Below, piece by piece: positions 27,047 through 34,063 of a stretch of 34,063 nt of DNA. The DNA comes from an uncultured Prevotellaceae bacterium. Lineage in GTDB: Bacteria; Bacteroidota; Bacteroidia; Bacteroidales; Bacteroidaceae. A program made the position numbers and the translations under genes. The DNA lies in contig CACZBS010000035.1 of NCBI GenBank assembly GCA_902779455.1, positions 1-34,063 of the forward strand, read 5' to 3'. Position 1 is the stretch's first letter; the number at the start of each line of letters is the position of its first letter. The notes beneath the pieces were generated by a model. That model searched no databases, had not been told where the DNA came from, and worked only from the letters and a program-made list of their open reading frames with translations.

Positions 27047-27078
27047 TAGATAACAGTTAATAGATAATAGATAATAGT
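27044..27078 (+). repeat. Five 7-bp units forming the junction between two fasciclin genes
   Basis: TAATAGA, TAACAGT, TAATAGA, TAATAGA, TAATAGT lie head to tail; the first unit contains the stop codon of the upstream gene and the last is followed directly by T-ATG of the next gene. The array fills the whole intergenic space, so unit number would set the spacing between the two genes and the sequence seen by the ribosome. Confidence 0.8.
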
Positions 27079-27079
27079 T

Positions 27080-28855
27080 ATGATTACCAAGATAAACAGA
27101 CTAATTCAGACGGGGCTCATGGGGTGTGCCTTCATTGCAGCCTTCACGGCTTGCACTGACACTTGGGACGACCATTACGAGGCTCCGGCCACGGGTGTCA
27201 ACGATGGCTCGCTGTGGCAGGCCATCAAGGCCAACCCTGACCTGAGCAACTTCGCCAGCGTCATCGAGGCTTGCGGCTACGACAAGGCCCTCGCCAGCAG
27301 TCAGGTGTTCACCGTCTTCGCACCCACCAACGCCAGTCTCTCCGCCGACGAGGCTGCCGAGCTGATCCGTCAGTACAACAACGAGAACGGCAAGGTCAGC
27401 GAGGAGGACAACACCGTCATCAAGGAGTTCCTGCAGAACCACATCGCACTCTACAACTACTCCGTGTCGCCCAACAGCAGCGACTCCATCGTGCTCATGA
27501 ACGGCAAGTATGCCGTCCTCTCCGCCAGCCATATCAACGAGACGCCGATGCTCTCGACCAATGCGCTCTACGAGAACGGCGTGCTCTTCACCGTCGGCAA
27601 GCAGGTAGCGTACTTCCCCAACCTCTTCGAGTATCTGCGCAAGGATGCCGACCTCGACAGCCTGCGCAAGTTCCTCTATTGCGGCGACACGCTCAACAGC
27701 GACCGCTCGCAGCCCATCTTCTACTACAAGGACTTCCTGCCCTCGCGAAGCATCCCCGGCGGCATCGAGAACGGTAAGACCGTCTATCTCGACTCCGTCT
27801 TCGCACAGCGCAACGAGCTCTTCAACTTCCTTGATGCCCAGCTCAACTCTGAGGACAGCACCTACTGGATGGTGGCTCCCACCAACGACGTCTGGCGCGA
27901 CCTCATCGCCCAGACCACGAGTTGCTTCAACTATGCTGATAACGTCGAGGACCGCGACTCGCTCATCTACACCAACTCGCGCCTCGCCATCGTCGAGGGC
28001 ACCATCTTCAGCAGCACCATCAACCCGCTGCTCGGCACGGCCGCACGTCTCGACTCCGTCATGTCGACCAGTGCCGTCACCAACTACACCCTCCGCCGTT
28101 ACCGCTGGGGCAGCGATACACTCTGCTACTACCAGTACTTCAACCCGACCGATGCAGGCGGCGTCTTCGACGGTGCCACCCCCGTCGAGTGCAGCAACGG
28201 CCGTCTGCTGAAGGCTTCGACGTGGAACTTCGACAAGGCTCAGACCTTCGGCAAGATCATCATCGTCGAGGCAGAGCGTGCCAGCAGCATCAAGGAGGTC
28301 AGCCGCCGGCCCGACTCGCATGGCGACTCCATCGGCACCATCACGCCCACCTCGCGCTACGTCGAGAGCACCAACGCCTACTACAACAAGGTGTCCAACA
28401 ATGGCTTTGTTGAGTTCGTGCCTGCCTCATCGGACGTCAACCACTACGTGACGTTCAACATCACCAACGTGCTCTCCGACATGGGCTACGACATTTATCT
28501 CGTCACCGCTCCCGCACTGGCCAACGACAGCAATGCCACCGAGGTGCAGCGACTGCCGACCACCATGCGCTGCACGCTGGGCTACAACAACCAGGCCGGG
28601 CGCCATCAGGAGCGTCAGCTCGTCTCCTCCGTCAGCACCAACGACGAGAAGCTGGGCTACAGCCCCGATGCTGTCAACTGGATCAAGCTGGCCGACAACT
28701 ACAAGTTCGAGGTGTCGTCCTACGGACTGGAGGAGGAGAACCCCCAGGTGACCCTCAAGGTCGAGACGCGTGTGAGCAACGCCCAGCAGCGCAACAACCA
28801 GTATACGCGTACCATGCGCATCGACTGCATCGTGCTTAAACCCCACGAGGAGTGA
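27080..28855 (+). CDS. Fasciclin (FAS1)-domain surface lipoprotein, 591 residues
   Basis: The lipobox AFTAC gives Cys25, followed by T-D-T-W-D-D-H-Y-E, an acidic surface-export pattern. A clear FAS1 domain lies at about 35-185 (LWQAIKANPDLSNFASVIEA, then VFTVFAPTNASL, then FLQNHIALYNYS). A second, weaker copy begins near 245 (FNFLDAQLNSEDSTYWMVAPTNDVW). Residues about 400-591 are a beta-rich domain (YVTFNITNVLSDMGYDIYLV, then CTLGYN). The start ATG directly follows the 7-bp array. The next gene's ATG (28897) follows its stop by 41 bases. It is probably a surface accessory of the second SusC/SusD pair; the ligand is unknown. Confidence 0.8.
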   Translation: MITKINRLIQTGLMGCAFIAAFTACTDTWDDHYEAPATGVNDGSLWQAIKANPDLSNFASVIEACGYDKALASSQVFTVFAPTNASLSADEAAELIRQYNNENGKVSEEDNTVIKEFLQNHIALYNYSVSPNSSDSIVLMNGKYAVLSASHINETPMLSTNALYENGVLFTVGKQVAYFPNLFEYLRKDADLDSLRKFLYCGDTLNSDRSQPIFYYKDFLPSRSIPGGIENGKTVYLDSVFAQRNELFNFLDAQLNSEDSTYWMVAPTNDVWRDLIAQTTSCFNYADNVEDRDSLIYTNSRLAIVEGTIFSSTINPLLGTAARLDSVMSTSAVTNYTLRRYRWGSDTLCYYQYFNPTDAGGVFDGATPVECSNGRLLKASTWNFDKAQTFGKIIIVEAERASSIKEVSRRPDSHGDSIGTITPTSRYVESTNAYYNKVSNNGFVEFVPASSDVNHYVTFNITNVLSDMGYDIYLVTAPALANDSNATEVQRLPTTMRCTLGYNNQAGRHQERQLVSSVSTNDEKLGYSPDAVNWIKLADNYKFEVSSYGLEEENPQVTLKVETRVSNAQQRNNQYTRTMRIDCIVLKPHEE

Positions 28856-28896
28856 ACATAATTCCGAATCATCAACTTAGCATTAATATCTTAAGC

Positions 28897-31800
28897 ATGA
28901 AACGATATATCTTATTTGGACTTACCCTGCTGATGGCCTTCCCGCTCGCCGTCGTCGCCCAGGACGACGACACCGATGAGGAGGTGGAGGCTGCCGACGT
29001 GAGAAGCATCGCGCCCAAGCAGAAGCAATATGAGACCCGCACCATCCGAGGACAGGTGCTCGACGCCACGACGCAGGAGCCTGTCGCCGGCGCCATCGTC
29101 CGCGCCGCCGACATCGATGGCTACAGCGTGCTGACCGAGGACGACGGCTCCTACGAGCTGCGTCTGCCCGTCTTCGCATCGGCCGTCTTTATCACCACGC
29201 CCGACTACAACCCCGTGCGCATCGGTCTGCTCAGCACCGAGCAGCAGCGTGCTGCCCAGCTCTATCCCACGACGTTCACCGCAGAGTATGCCCCGCAGGA
29301 GAACGTCCGTGGCGACCAGACGGCCAGTGACTTCCGCTACACCAGCGCCGTCAACGTCAAGAGCGAGATACAGAGCCAGCTTGGCGCCTACGCCCATACC
29401 GTCAACCGCAATGGCACGCCCGGCGTGGGCAGCGTCATGTTTGTCCAGGGTCTCAACTCGCTCAATGTCAACGCACAGCCCCTCGTCGTCATCGACGACG
29501 TCATCGTCGACCAGCAGTACGGCCGCACCCTTCTGCACGACGGCTTCTACAACGACATTCTGACCAACATCAACCCCAGCGACATTGAGAAGGTGACCGT
29601 CGTGCGCAACGGAACCGCCCTCTATGGTGCCAAGGGCGCCAACGGCGTCATCCTCATCCAGACCCGCCGCAACAAGTCAATGGCTACCCGCATCACGGCC
29701 AACGTGTCGGCCGGTGTCACCTTCGAGCCCAAGTACATCTCAGTCATGGGCGCAGAGCAGTATCGCGGCTATGCCAGCGAACTGCTGAAGACCACGGGCA
29801 CCACCAACCGCCAGTTCAAGTTCCTCAACGAGGATCCCGACTACTACTATTACACGCAGTACCACCAGAACACCGACTGGAAGGACCTCGTCTATCGCAC
29901 CGCCATCAGCCAGAACTACGGCATCAACGTCGAGGGCGGTGACGACGTGGCCAACTACAACCTCTCCGTCGGCTACGGCAACACCCAGAGCACGCTCAAG
30001 AACAACGGCATGGGCCGCCTGAATGTCCGCTTCAACACCGACATCTCGCTCACACGCCGCCTCTCCGTCCGCTTCGACGCCTCGTTTGCCAACGTCACCC
30101 GCAACCTGCGCAACGACGGCGCTCCCGAGGGCTACGACGAGGGCACTCCCACGTCGCCCGCCTTCCTGGCCTACGCCAAGAGCCCCTTCCTGAGCCCCTA
30201 CAGCTACGGCCGCGGCGTGCTCTCCGACAGCCACTTCGACATCAACGCCGAGGACTACCTGACCGAGGCCCTCTACAGCTACTACAACTCCGGCTACAAC
30301 TGGCAGCTGGGCAACCCCGCCGCCATCCTGGAGTACTCAGAGGCTGAGAACAAGAACCGCTTCGAGAACTCGATGCTCAACCTTAGCGTCACACCCAAGT
30401 ACCAGTTCAACGCCAACCTCTCGCTCTCTGAGCACTTCAGCTACAACCTGGTCAACACCAACGAGATGTACTACATCCCCATCAACGGCACGCCCAACTA
30501 TATCGTCAAGTCAATCAGCAGCGACGTCCGCCAGACCAATGAGGTGCGCTCGCTGGCCTCCAAGCAGAACTCCGTCCAGAGCGACACGCGTCTCGACTGG
30601 CACAACCGCTACGATGCCCACTACATCCACGTGCTCGGCGGTGCCCGCATCAACTGGGAGAGCTTCACCACCAACTCGCAGGTGGGCTACAACACCGGTA
30701 ACGACAAGACGCCCTTCATGCGTAAGGATCTCAGCAACATCTCCGTCGACGGCATCAACGAGAACTGGAACTCGCTGACATGGTATGCCCAGGCCGACTA
30801 CAACTACATGAGCCGCTACTATCTCCAGGTCAACCTCAGTGCACAGGGTTCCTCGCGCTTCGGCCGCGATGCCGGCTCAGTCCGCGTCTTCAAAGCCCCC
30901 TGGGCCCTCTTCTATGGCGCACAGGCCTCGTGGGTCCTGACCAACGAGCCTTGGCTGGCCAACGTCAAGGGTCTTGACTACTTGCGACTGACGTGGGGCT
31001 ACGACGTCAGCGGCAACGACGACATCGACTACTATGCCGCCCGCAGCTACTTCCGCGCCTCGCAGTTCCTCCACGCCATCTCGGGCCTCTCCTTCGACGG
31101 CGTCGGCAACACCGAGATCCAGTGGGAGACCACCCGCCGCTTCAACGTCGGCTTCGAGTCGAGCCTGATCAACAACCGCCTCGGCGTCACCTTCAACTAC
31201 TTCCGCTCCACCACCGACAACCTGCTCACCCGCCAGTCGCTCGGATTCCTCAGCGGACTCAACCAGAACTGGTCGAACGGCGGTAAGCTCACTAACGAAG
31301 GCTTCGACGTCAGCTTCACCGCCAAGCTCCTCGCACAGAAGGATTGGCAGTGGCAGCTTGGAGCCAGCGTGGGCCACTATAAGAACCGCATCACCAGCCT
31401 GCCCGACGGCGACGCCACCATCCTCACCGACGTCTACGGAGCCACCATCCAGACCAAGGTAGGCCAGGCCGCCAACGTCTTCTACGGATTCAAGTCGCTC
31501 GGCGTCATGGCCAACACCGACGAGGCACAGCAGGCCAACCTCAGCGTCCGCCAGGCCAACGGCACGCTCATGCCCTTCGCCGCCGGCGACATCCGCTTCT
31601 ACGACCTCAACGGCGACGGCGTCATCAGCGACGGCAGCGACGGCTATGCCGACGACCGCATCGTCATCGGCGACCCCAACCCCGACATCTACGGCAACAT
31701 CTTCACCACCCTGGCATGGAAACGCTTCAAGCTCGACGTTCGCTTCAACTATTCGCTCGGCAACGACGTCTACAACTACATGCGCTCACAGCTCGAGGGC

Positions 31801-32169
31801 GGTAGCCGATTCATGAACCAGACCACCGCCATGCTGCGCCGCTGGCAGGCTGAGAACCAGCAGACCGACGTGCCACGCATCACCTTCCAGGATCCCATGG
31901 GCAACGCCCGCTTCAGCGACCGCTGGATCGAGGACGGCTCCTACCTCCGTCTGAAGGACGTCACCCTCTCCTACGACCTGCCCCTCAAGTCGGAGTTCAT
32001 CCAGGGCATCCAGGTCTGGCTCCAGGGCAACAACCTGCTCACGTTCACCAAGTATCTGGGCAGCGATCCTGAGTTCACCATGACCAGCAGCGTCATCGGT
32101 CAGGGCATCGACCTGGGCCGTCTGGGCCAGAGCCGTTCCGTCGTGGCCGGTGTAAAGATCAACCTGTAA
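28897..32169 (+). CDS. SusC/RagA-type TonB-dependent outer-membrane transporter 2
   Basis: A 1090-residue protein. I chose the ATG at 28897 because it begins the signal peptide MKRYILFGLTLLMAFPLAVVAQ; the frame is open upstream to a GTG at 28852, but those residues look like a leader. After the signal comes an acidic stretch (DDDTDEEVEAADV), then a carboxypeptidase-regulatory-like domain near residue 52 (GQVLDATTQEPVAGAIV). The plug carries MFVQGLNSLNVNAQPLVVID near 182 and VRNGTALYGAKGANGVILIQ near 236. The barrel ends GVKINL. It is clearly diverged from transporter 1 (different plug and N-terminus), so the two pairs probably take different ligands or different parts of one ligand (inference). 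It is followed 36 bases later by its susD. Confidence 0.93.
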   Translation: MKRYILFGLTLLMAFPLAVVAQDDDTDEEVEAADVRSIAPKQKQYETRTIRGQVLDATTQEPVAGAIVRAADIDGYSVLTEDDGSYELRLPVFASAVFITTPDYNPVRIGLLSTEQQRAAQLYPTTFTAEYAPQENVRGDQTASDFRYTSAVNVKSEIQSQLGAYAHTVNRNGTPGVGSVMFVQGLNSLNVNAQPLVVIDDVIVDQQYGRTLLHDGFYNDILTNINPSDIEKVTVVRNGTALYGAKGANGVILIQTRRNKSMATRITANVSAGVTFEPKYISVMGAEQYRGYASELLKTTGTTNRQFKFLNEDPDYYYYTQYHQNTDWKDLVYRTAISQNYGINVEGGDDVANYNLSVGYGNTQSTLKNNGMGRLNVRFNTDISLTRRLSVRFDASFANVTRNLRNDGAPEGYDEGTPTSPAFLAYAKSPFLSPYSYGRGVLSDSHFDINAEDYLTEALYSYYNSGYNWQLGNPAAILEYSEAENKNRFENSMLNLSVTPKYQFNANLSLSEHFSYNLVNTNEMYYIPINGTPNYIVKSISSDVRQTNEVRSLASKQNSVQSDTRLDWHNRYDAHYIHVLGGARINWESFTTNSQVGYNTGNDKTPFMRKDLSNISVDGINENWNSLTWYAQADYNYMSRYYLQVNLSAQGSSRFGRDAGSVRVFKAPWALFYGAQASWVLTNEPWLANVKGLDYLRLTWGYDVSGNDDIDYYAARSYFRASQFLHAISGLSFDGVGNTEIQWETTRRFNVGFESSLINNRLGVTFNYFRSTTDNLLTRQSLGFLSGLNQNWSNGGKLTNEGFDVSFTAKLLAQKDWQWQLGASVGHYKNRITSLPDGDATILTDVYGATIQTKVGQAANVFYGFKSLGVMANTDEAQQANLSVRQANGTLMPFAAGDIRFYDLNGDGVISDGSDGYADDRIVIGDPNPDIYGNIFTTLAWKRFKLDVRFNYSLGNDVYNYMRSQLEGGSRFMNQTTAMLRRWQAENQQTDVPRITFQDPMGNARFSDRWIEDGSYLRLKDVTLSYDLPLKSEFIQGIQVWLQGNNLLTFTKYLGSDPEFTMTSSVIGQGIDLGRLGQSRSVVAGVKINL

Positions 32170-32176
32170 TCTGAAT

Positions 32177-32204
32177 TGAATATTGAAAATTGATAATTGA
32201 AAAT
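32177..32204 (+). repeat. Four 7-bp units forming the junction between susC2 and susD2
   Basis: TGAATAT, TGAAAAT, TGATAAT, TGAAAAT lie head to tail (a degenerate fifth, TCTGAAT, precedes at 32170), followed by T-ATG-ATTACCAA. The junction T-ATGATTACCAA is identical to the one at 27079, though the 7-bp unit differs. Confidence 0.8.
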
Positions 32205-32205
32205 T

Positions 32206-34014
32206 ATGATTACCAAAGCATATAAATTCTTCTGTGCAGGCCTGGTCTGCTGCGGCATGGCCGCCGTCACCACCTCCTGCGAGGACTTCTTCGACCAGGA
32301 GTCAGACCACGTGCTCTACTCCGGCCATGACCACCTCAACAATGCCGTCGACACCATCTACAGCGTCACCGGCATCCTCAACAAGCTGCAGGCACTGGCC
32401 GACCGCACCATCCTCCTCGGCGAGGTGCGCGGCGACCTCGTCGACCTGACCGACCAGGCCACCAGCGACCTGCGCGACGTGGCCAACTTCAACGTCAGCG
32501 ACGACAACCAGTACAACGTGCCGCGCGACTACTACGCCGTCATCAACAACTGCAACTACTTCATCGCCAACGTCGACACCGCCCTGCGCAGCAACCGCGA
32601 CCAGAACATCTTCATGCGCGAGTATGCCGCCGTCAAGGCCATCCGCGCCTGGACCTACCTCCAGCTCGTCCTCAACTACGGCAGCGTCCCCTTCGTCACC
32701 GAGCCCATCATGACCAAGGACGAGGCCGAGCTCGACTATCCCCGTGCCGACCTGCAGACCGTCTGCCAGTACTTCCTCAACGACCTGAGCGACATCCCCG
32801 AGGCCTACAACACACTCTATCCCGGCTATCGCATCATCCGCAATCAGGACTCGCGCTTCTTCTGGTTCCCCCTCAGCATCGTCCGTGGCGATCTCAACCT
32901 CTGGGCCGGCAACTACCGCGAGGCTGCCCTGCAGTACTATAAGTACATCAGCCAGCGCAACGGCATGAACTCCACCTATCCCACAGGTCCCGGCTTCCGC
33001 ATGTGGATGCCCGGCAACGCCAACTATACGGGCACACTGAGCCTCAACATGGGTTCAAACATCTACTCACAGGAGAGCTACAGCGAGACCAGCGAGCTCA
33101 TCACCATGATTCCCGGCGACTCCATCCCCGCTGAGGGCAACTACAGCCAGCTGCGCAACCTGTTCAACTCGACCAGCGACAACAACCAGCGCTTCAGCAT
33201 CACGCCCTCCGTCGGCATGAAGGAACTCTCCGAGGCCCAGGCCAACTGCTGTCTCAGCGCCAACGGCAACACCGTCACCTATGCACCCCTCGGACTCTCC
33301 AACCACCGCACCGGCGACCTCCGTCTGTCGATGGTCTGGGGCGAGAGCTACTCCATCGACGACATCACCAATGAGCGTCTCGAGACCCAGTCGATCTACA
33401 AGTATCAGACGCGCAATGTCCACATCTATCGTCGTCAGATGGTCTATCTCCGTCTGGCCGAGGCCCTCAATCAGGCTGGCTTCCCCCGTGCCGCCTTCAC
33501 CATCCTCAGCCGCGGTCTGACCAACCAGACGATGCAGGCCTACGTCATGCCCTACTACTCGCAGTCCGACTCGCTCTTCCTCGCCCAGTTCGACTTCCCC
33601 ACCAGCCGCTACAATGTCGTCACCGTCGAGGACGTCGTCGGCATGAGCATGGGCACCAACCACAACACCGTCGGCATCCACACCCGCGGCTCCGGCTGGA
33701 CACCCATGAACGAGTACTACCAGCTGCCCGAGGACACCCTCGCCACCGCCGAGGAGCTCACCCGTCGTCAGCAGCACTTCGTCGACAGCCTCCTGCTCAA
33801 CGAGAACGCACTCGAGCTCTGCTTCGAGGGCACCCGCTACTACGACCTCATGCGCTTCGCCCTCCGCTCGGCCAACCCCGGACAGTTCATGCAGGACCAC
33901 ATCTACGCCCGTCGCGGACGTGAGGGACGCGCCAGCGTCCAGGCTGACATCAAGGCCAACCTCGCCGACCAGCGCAACTGGTATCTCCGCTGGAACGGCA
34001 AGATCGGCTTCTGA
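32206..34014 (+). CDS. SusD/RagB-type surface lipoprotein 2
   Basis: A 602-residue lipoprotein. The ATG at 32206 gives MITKAYKFFCAGLVCCGMAA with lipobox TTSC (Cys25), followed by E-D-F-F-D-Q-E-S-D, an acidic surface-export pattern; a TTG at 32197 would add only three residues. The N-terminal helices (NAVDTIYSVTGILNKLQ, then YAVINNCNYFIANVD), the TPR-like YAAVKAIRAWTYLQLVLNYG near residue 145, and the C-terminal motif ENALELCFEGTRYYDLMR near 531 define the SusD family. It is the partner of the SusC directly upstream. It ends 49 bases before the window edge; whether the operon continues is not visible. Confidence 0.94.
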   Translation: MITKAYKFFCAGLVCCGMAAVTTSCEDFFDQESDHVLYSGHDHLNNAVDTIYSVTGILNKLQALADRTILLGEVRGDLVDLTDQATSDLRDVANFNVSDDNQYNVPRDYYAVINNCNYFIANVDTALRSNRDQNIFMREYAAVKAIRAWTYLQLVLNYGSVPFVTEPIMTKDEAELDYPRADLQTVCQYFLNDLSDIPEAYNTLYPGYRIIRNQDSRFFWFPLSIVRGDLNLWAGNYREAALQYYKYISQRNGMNSTYPTGPGFRMWMPGNANYTGTLSLNMGSNIYSQESYSETSELITMIPGDSIPAEGNYSQLRNLFNSTSDNNQRFSITPSVGMKELSEAQANCCLSANGNTVTYAPLGLSNHRTGDLRLSMVWGESYSIDDITNERLETQSIYKYQTRNVHIYRRQMVYLRLAEALNQAGFPRAAFTILSRGLTNQTMQAYVMPYYSQSDSLFLAQFDFPTSRYNVVTVEDVVGMSMGTNHNTVGIHTRGSGWTPMNEYYQLPEDTLATAEELTRRQQHFVDSLLLNENALELCFEGTRYYDLMRFALRSANPGQFMQDHIYARRGREGRASVQADIKANLADQRNWYLRWNGKIGF

Positions 34015-34063
34015 CGACCCGCTTTTTCCTTCACACAAAGGTGTGCCACTTTGAGGAGACTCA
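34015..34063. other. Short non-coding tail at window edge
   Basis: Only 49 bases remain after the last stop codon. They include a small hairpin (CACAC at 34032-34036 with GTGTG at 34041-34045). No T-run follows, so it is not a convincing terminator, and no gene start is visible. Confidence 0.4.

Noticed and set aside
28852-28896. GTG start upstream of the second susC
   Set aside because: It would put 15 polar residues before a normal signal peptide; the ATG at 28897 is the better start.
34015-34063. Promoter on the minus strand (CACCTTTG)
   Set aside because: It lacks the TA of the TAnnTTTG consensus and would drive transcription opposite to the operon with no gene start there.

Overview
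The window looks like a chromosomal segment from a GC-rich member of the Bacteroidota, most likely Prevotellaceae (inference). Evidence: two SusC/SusD outer-membrane pairs, lipoprotein signal peptides followed by acidic residues, short C-terminal tails with a D-x-x-G-R-x motif typical of Prevotella/Bacteroides secreted proteins, promoter boxes of the TAnnTTTG type, and almost no Shine-Dalgarno sites. All full-length genes lie on the + strand. Codon use is strongly C/G-ending, which creates long shadow reading frames on the other strand.

Left edge (1-262): the first 46 codons of an IS4-type transposase (minus strand) with its own promoter and a probable IS end, about 30 bases from the next gene. 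Region 290-9304: three closely spaced genes for secreted proteins: a 1520-residue adhesin-like multidomain protein, an M6-family metalloprotease, and a YD-repeat/fibronectin-like protein. Each has a signal peptide and a short C-terminal sorting-like tail, so they probably work at or outside the cell surface. Region 9305-11896: a 20-bp perfect inverted repeat with a promoter box in each arm, then pnp (polynucleotide phosphorylase with an unusual Arg/Gly-rich tail) and its terminator.

Region 11897-12989 is about 1.1 kb of non-coding DNA dense in repeats: a 40-bp perfect inverted repeat inside 24-nt direct repeats, a second G/C-rich inverted repeat of about 43 bp enclosing 49-nt-period direct repeats, and a hairpin followed by 22-nt tandem units. 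It ends with the promoter of the next gene. Region 12990-16780: one large secreted protein with three related beta-sandwich-like modules separated by helical linkers, followed by a hairpin terminator.

Region 16781-34014 is the most interesting part: a seven-gene, probably single operon in the order fasciclin lipoprotein, SusC, SusD, fasciclin lipoprotein, fasciclin lipoprotein, SusC, SusD. It resembles a polysaccharide/protein utilisation locus, but it has no glycoside hydrolase, protease, lyase or regulator in the window. Three FAS1 lipoproteins are interleaved with two complete TonB-dependent transport pairs. All five lipoproteins carry acidic residues after the lipid-attachment Cys, as surface-exposed lipoproteins of this phylum do. 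Two of its internal gene junctions are built from arrays of degenerate 7-bp units ending exactly at T-ATG; a third 7-bp array lies inside the coding sequence of the first adhesin, just before its C-terminal tail.
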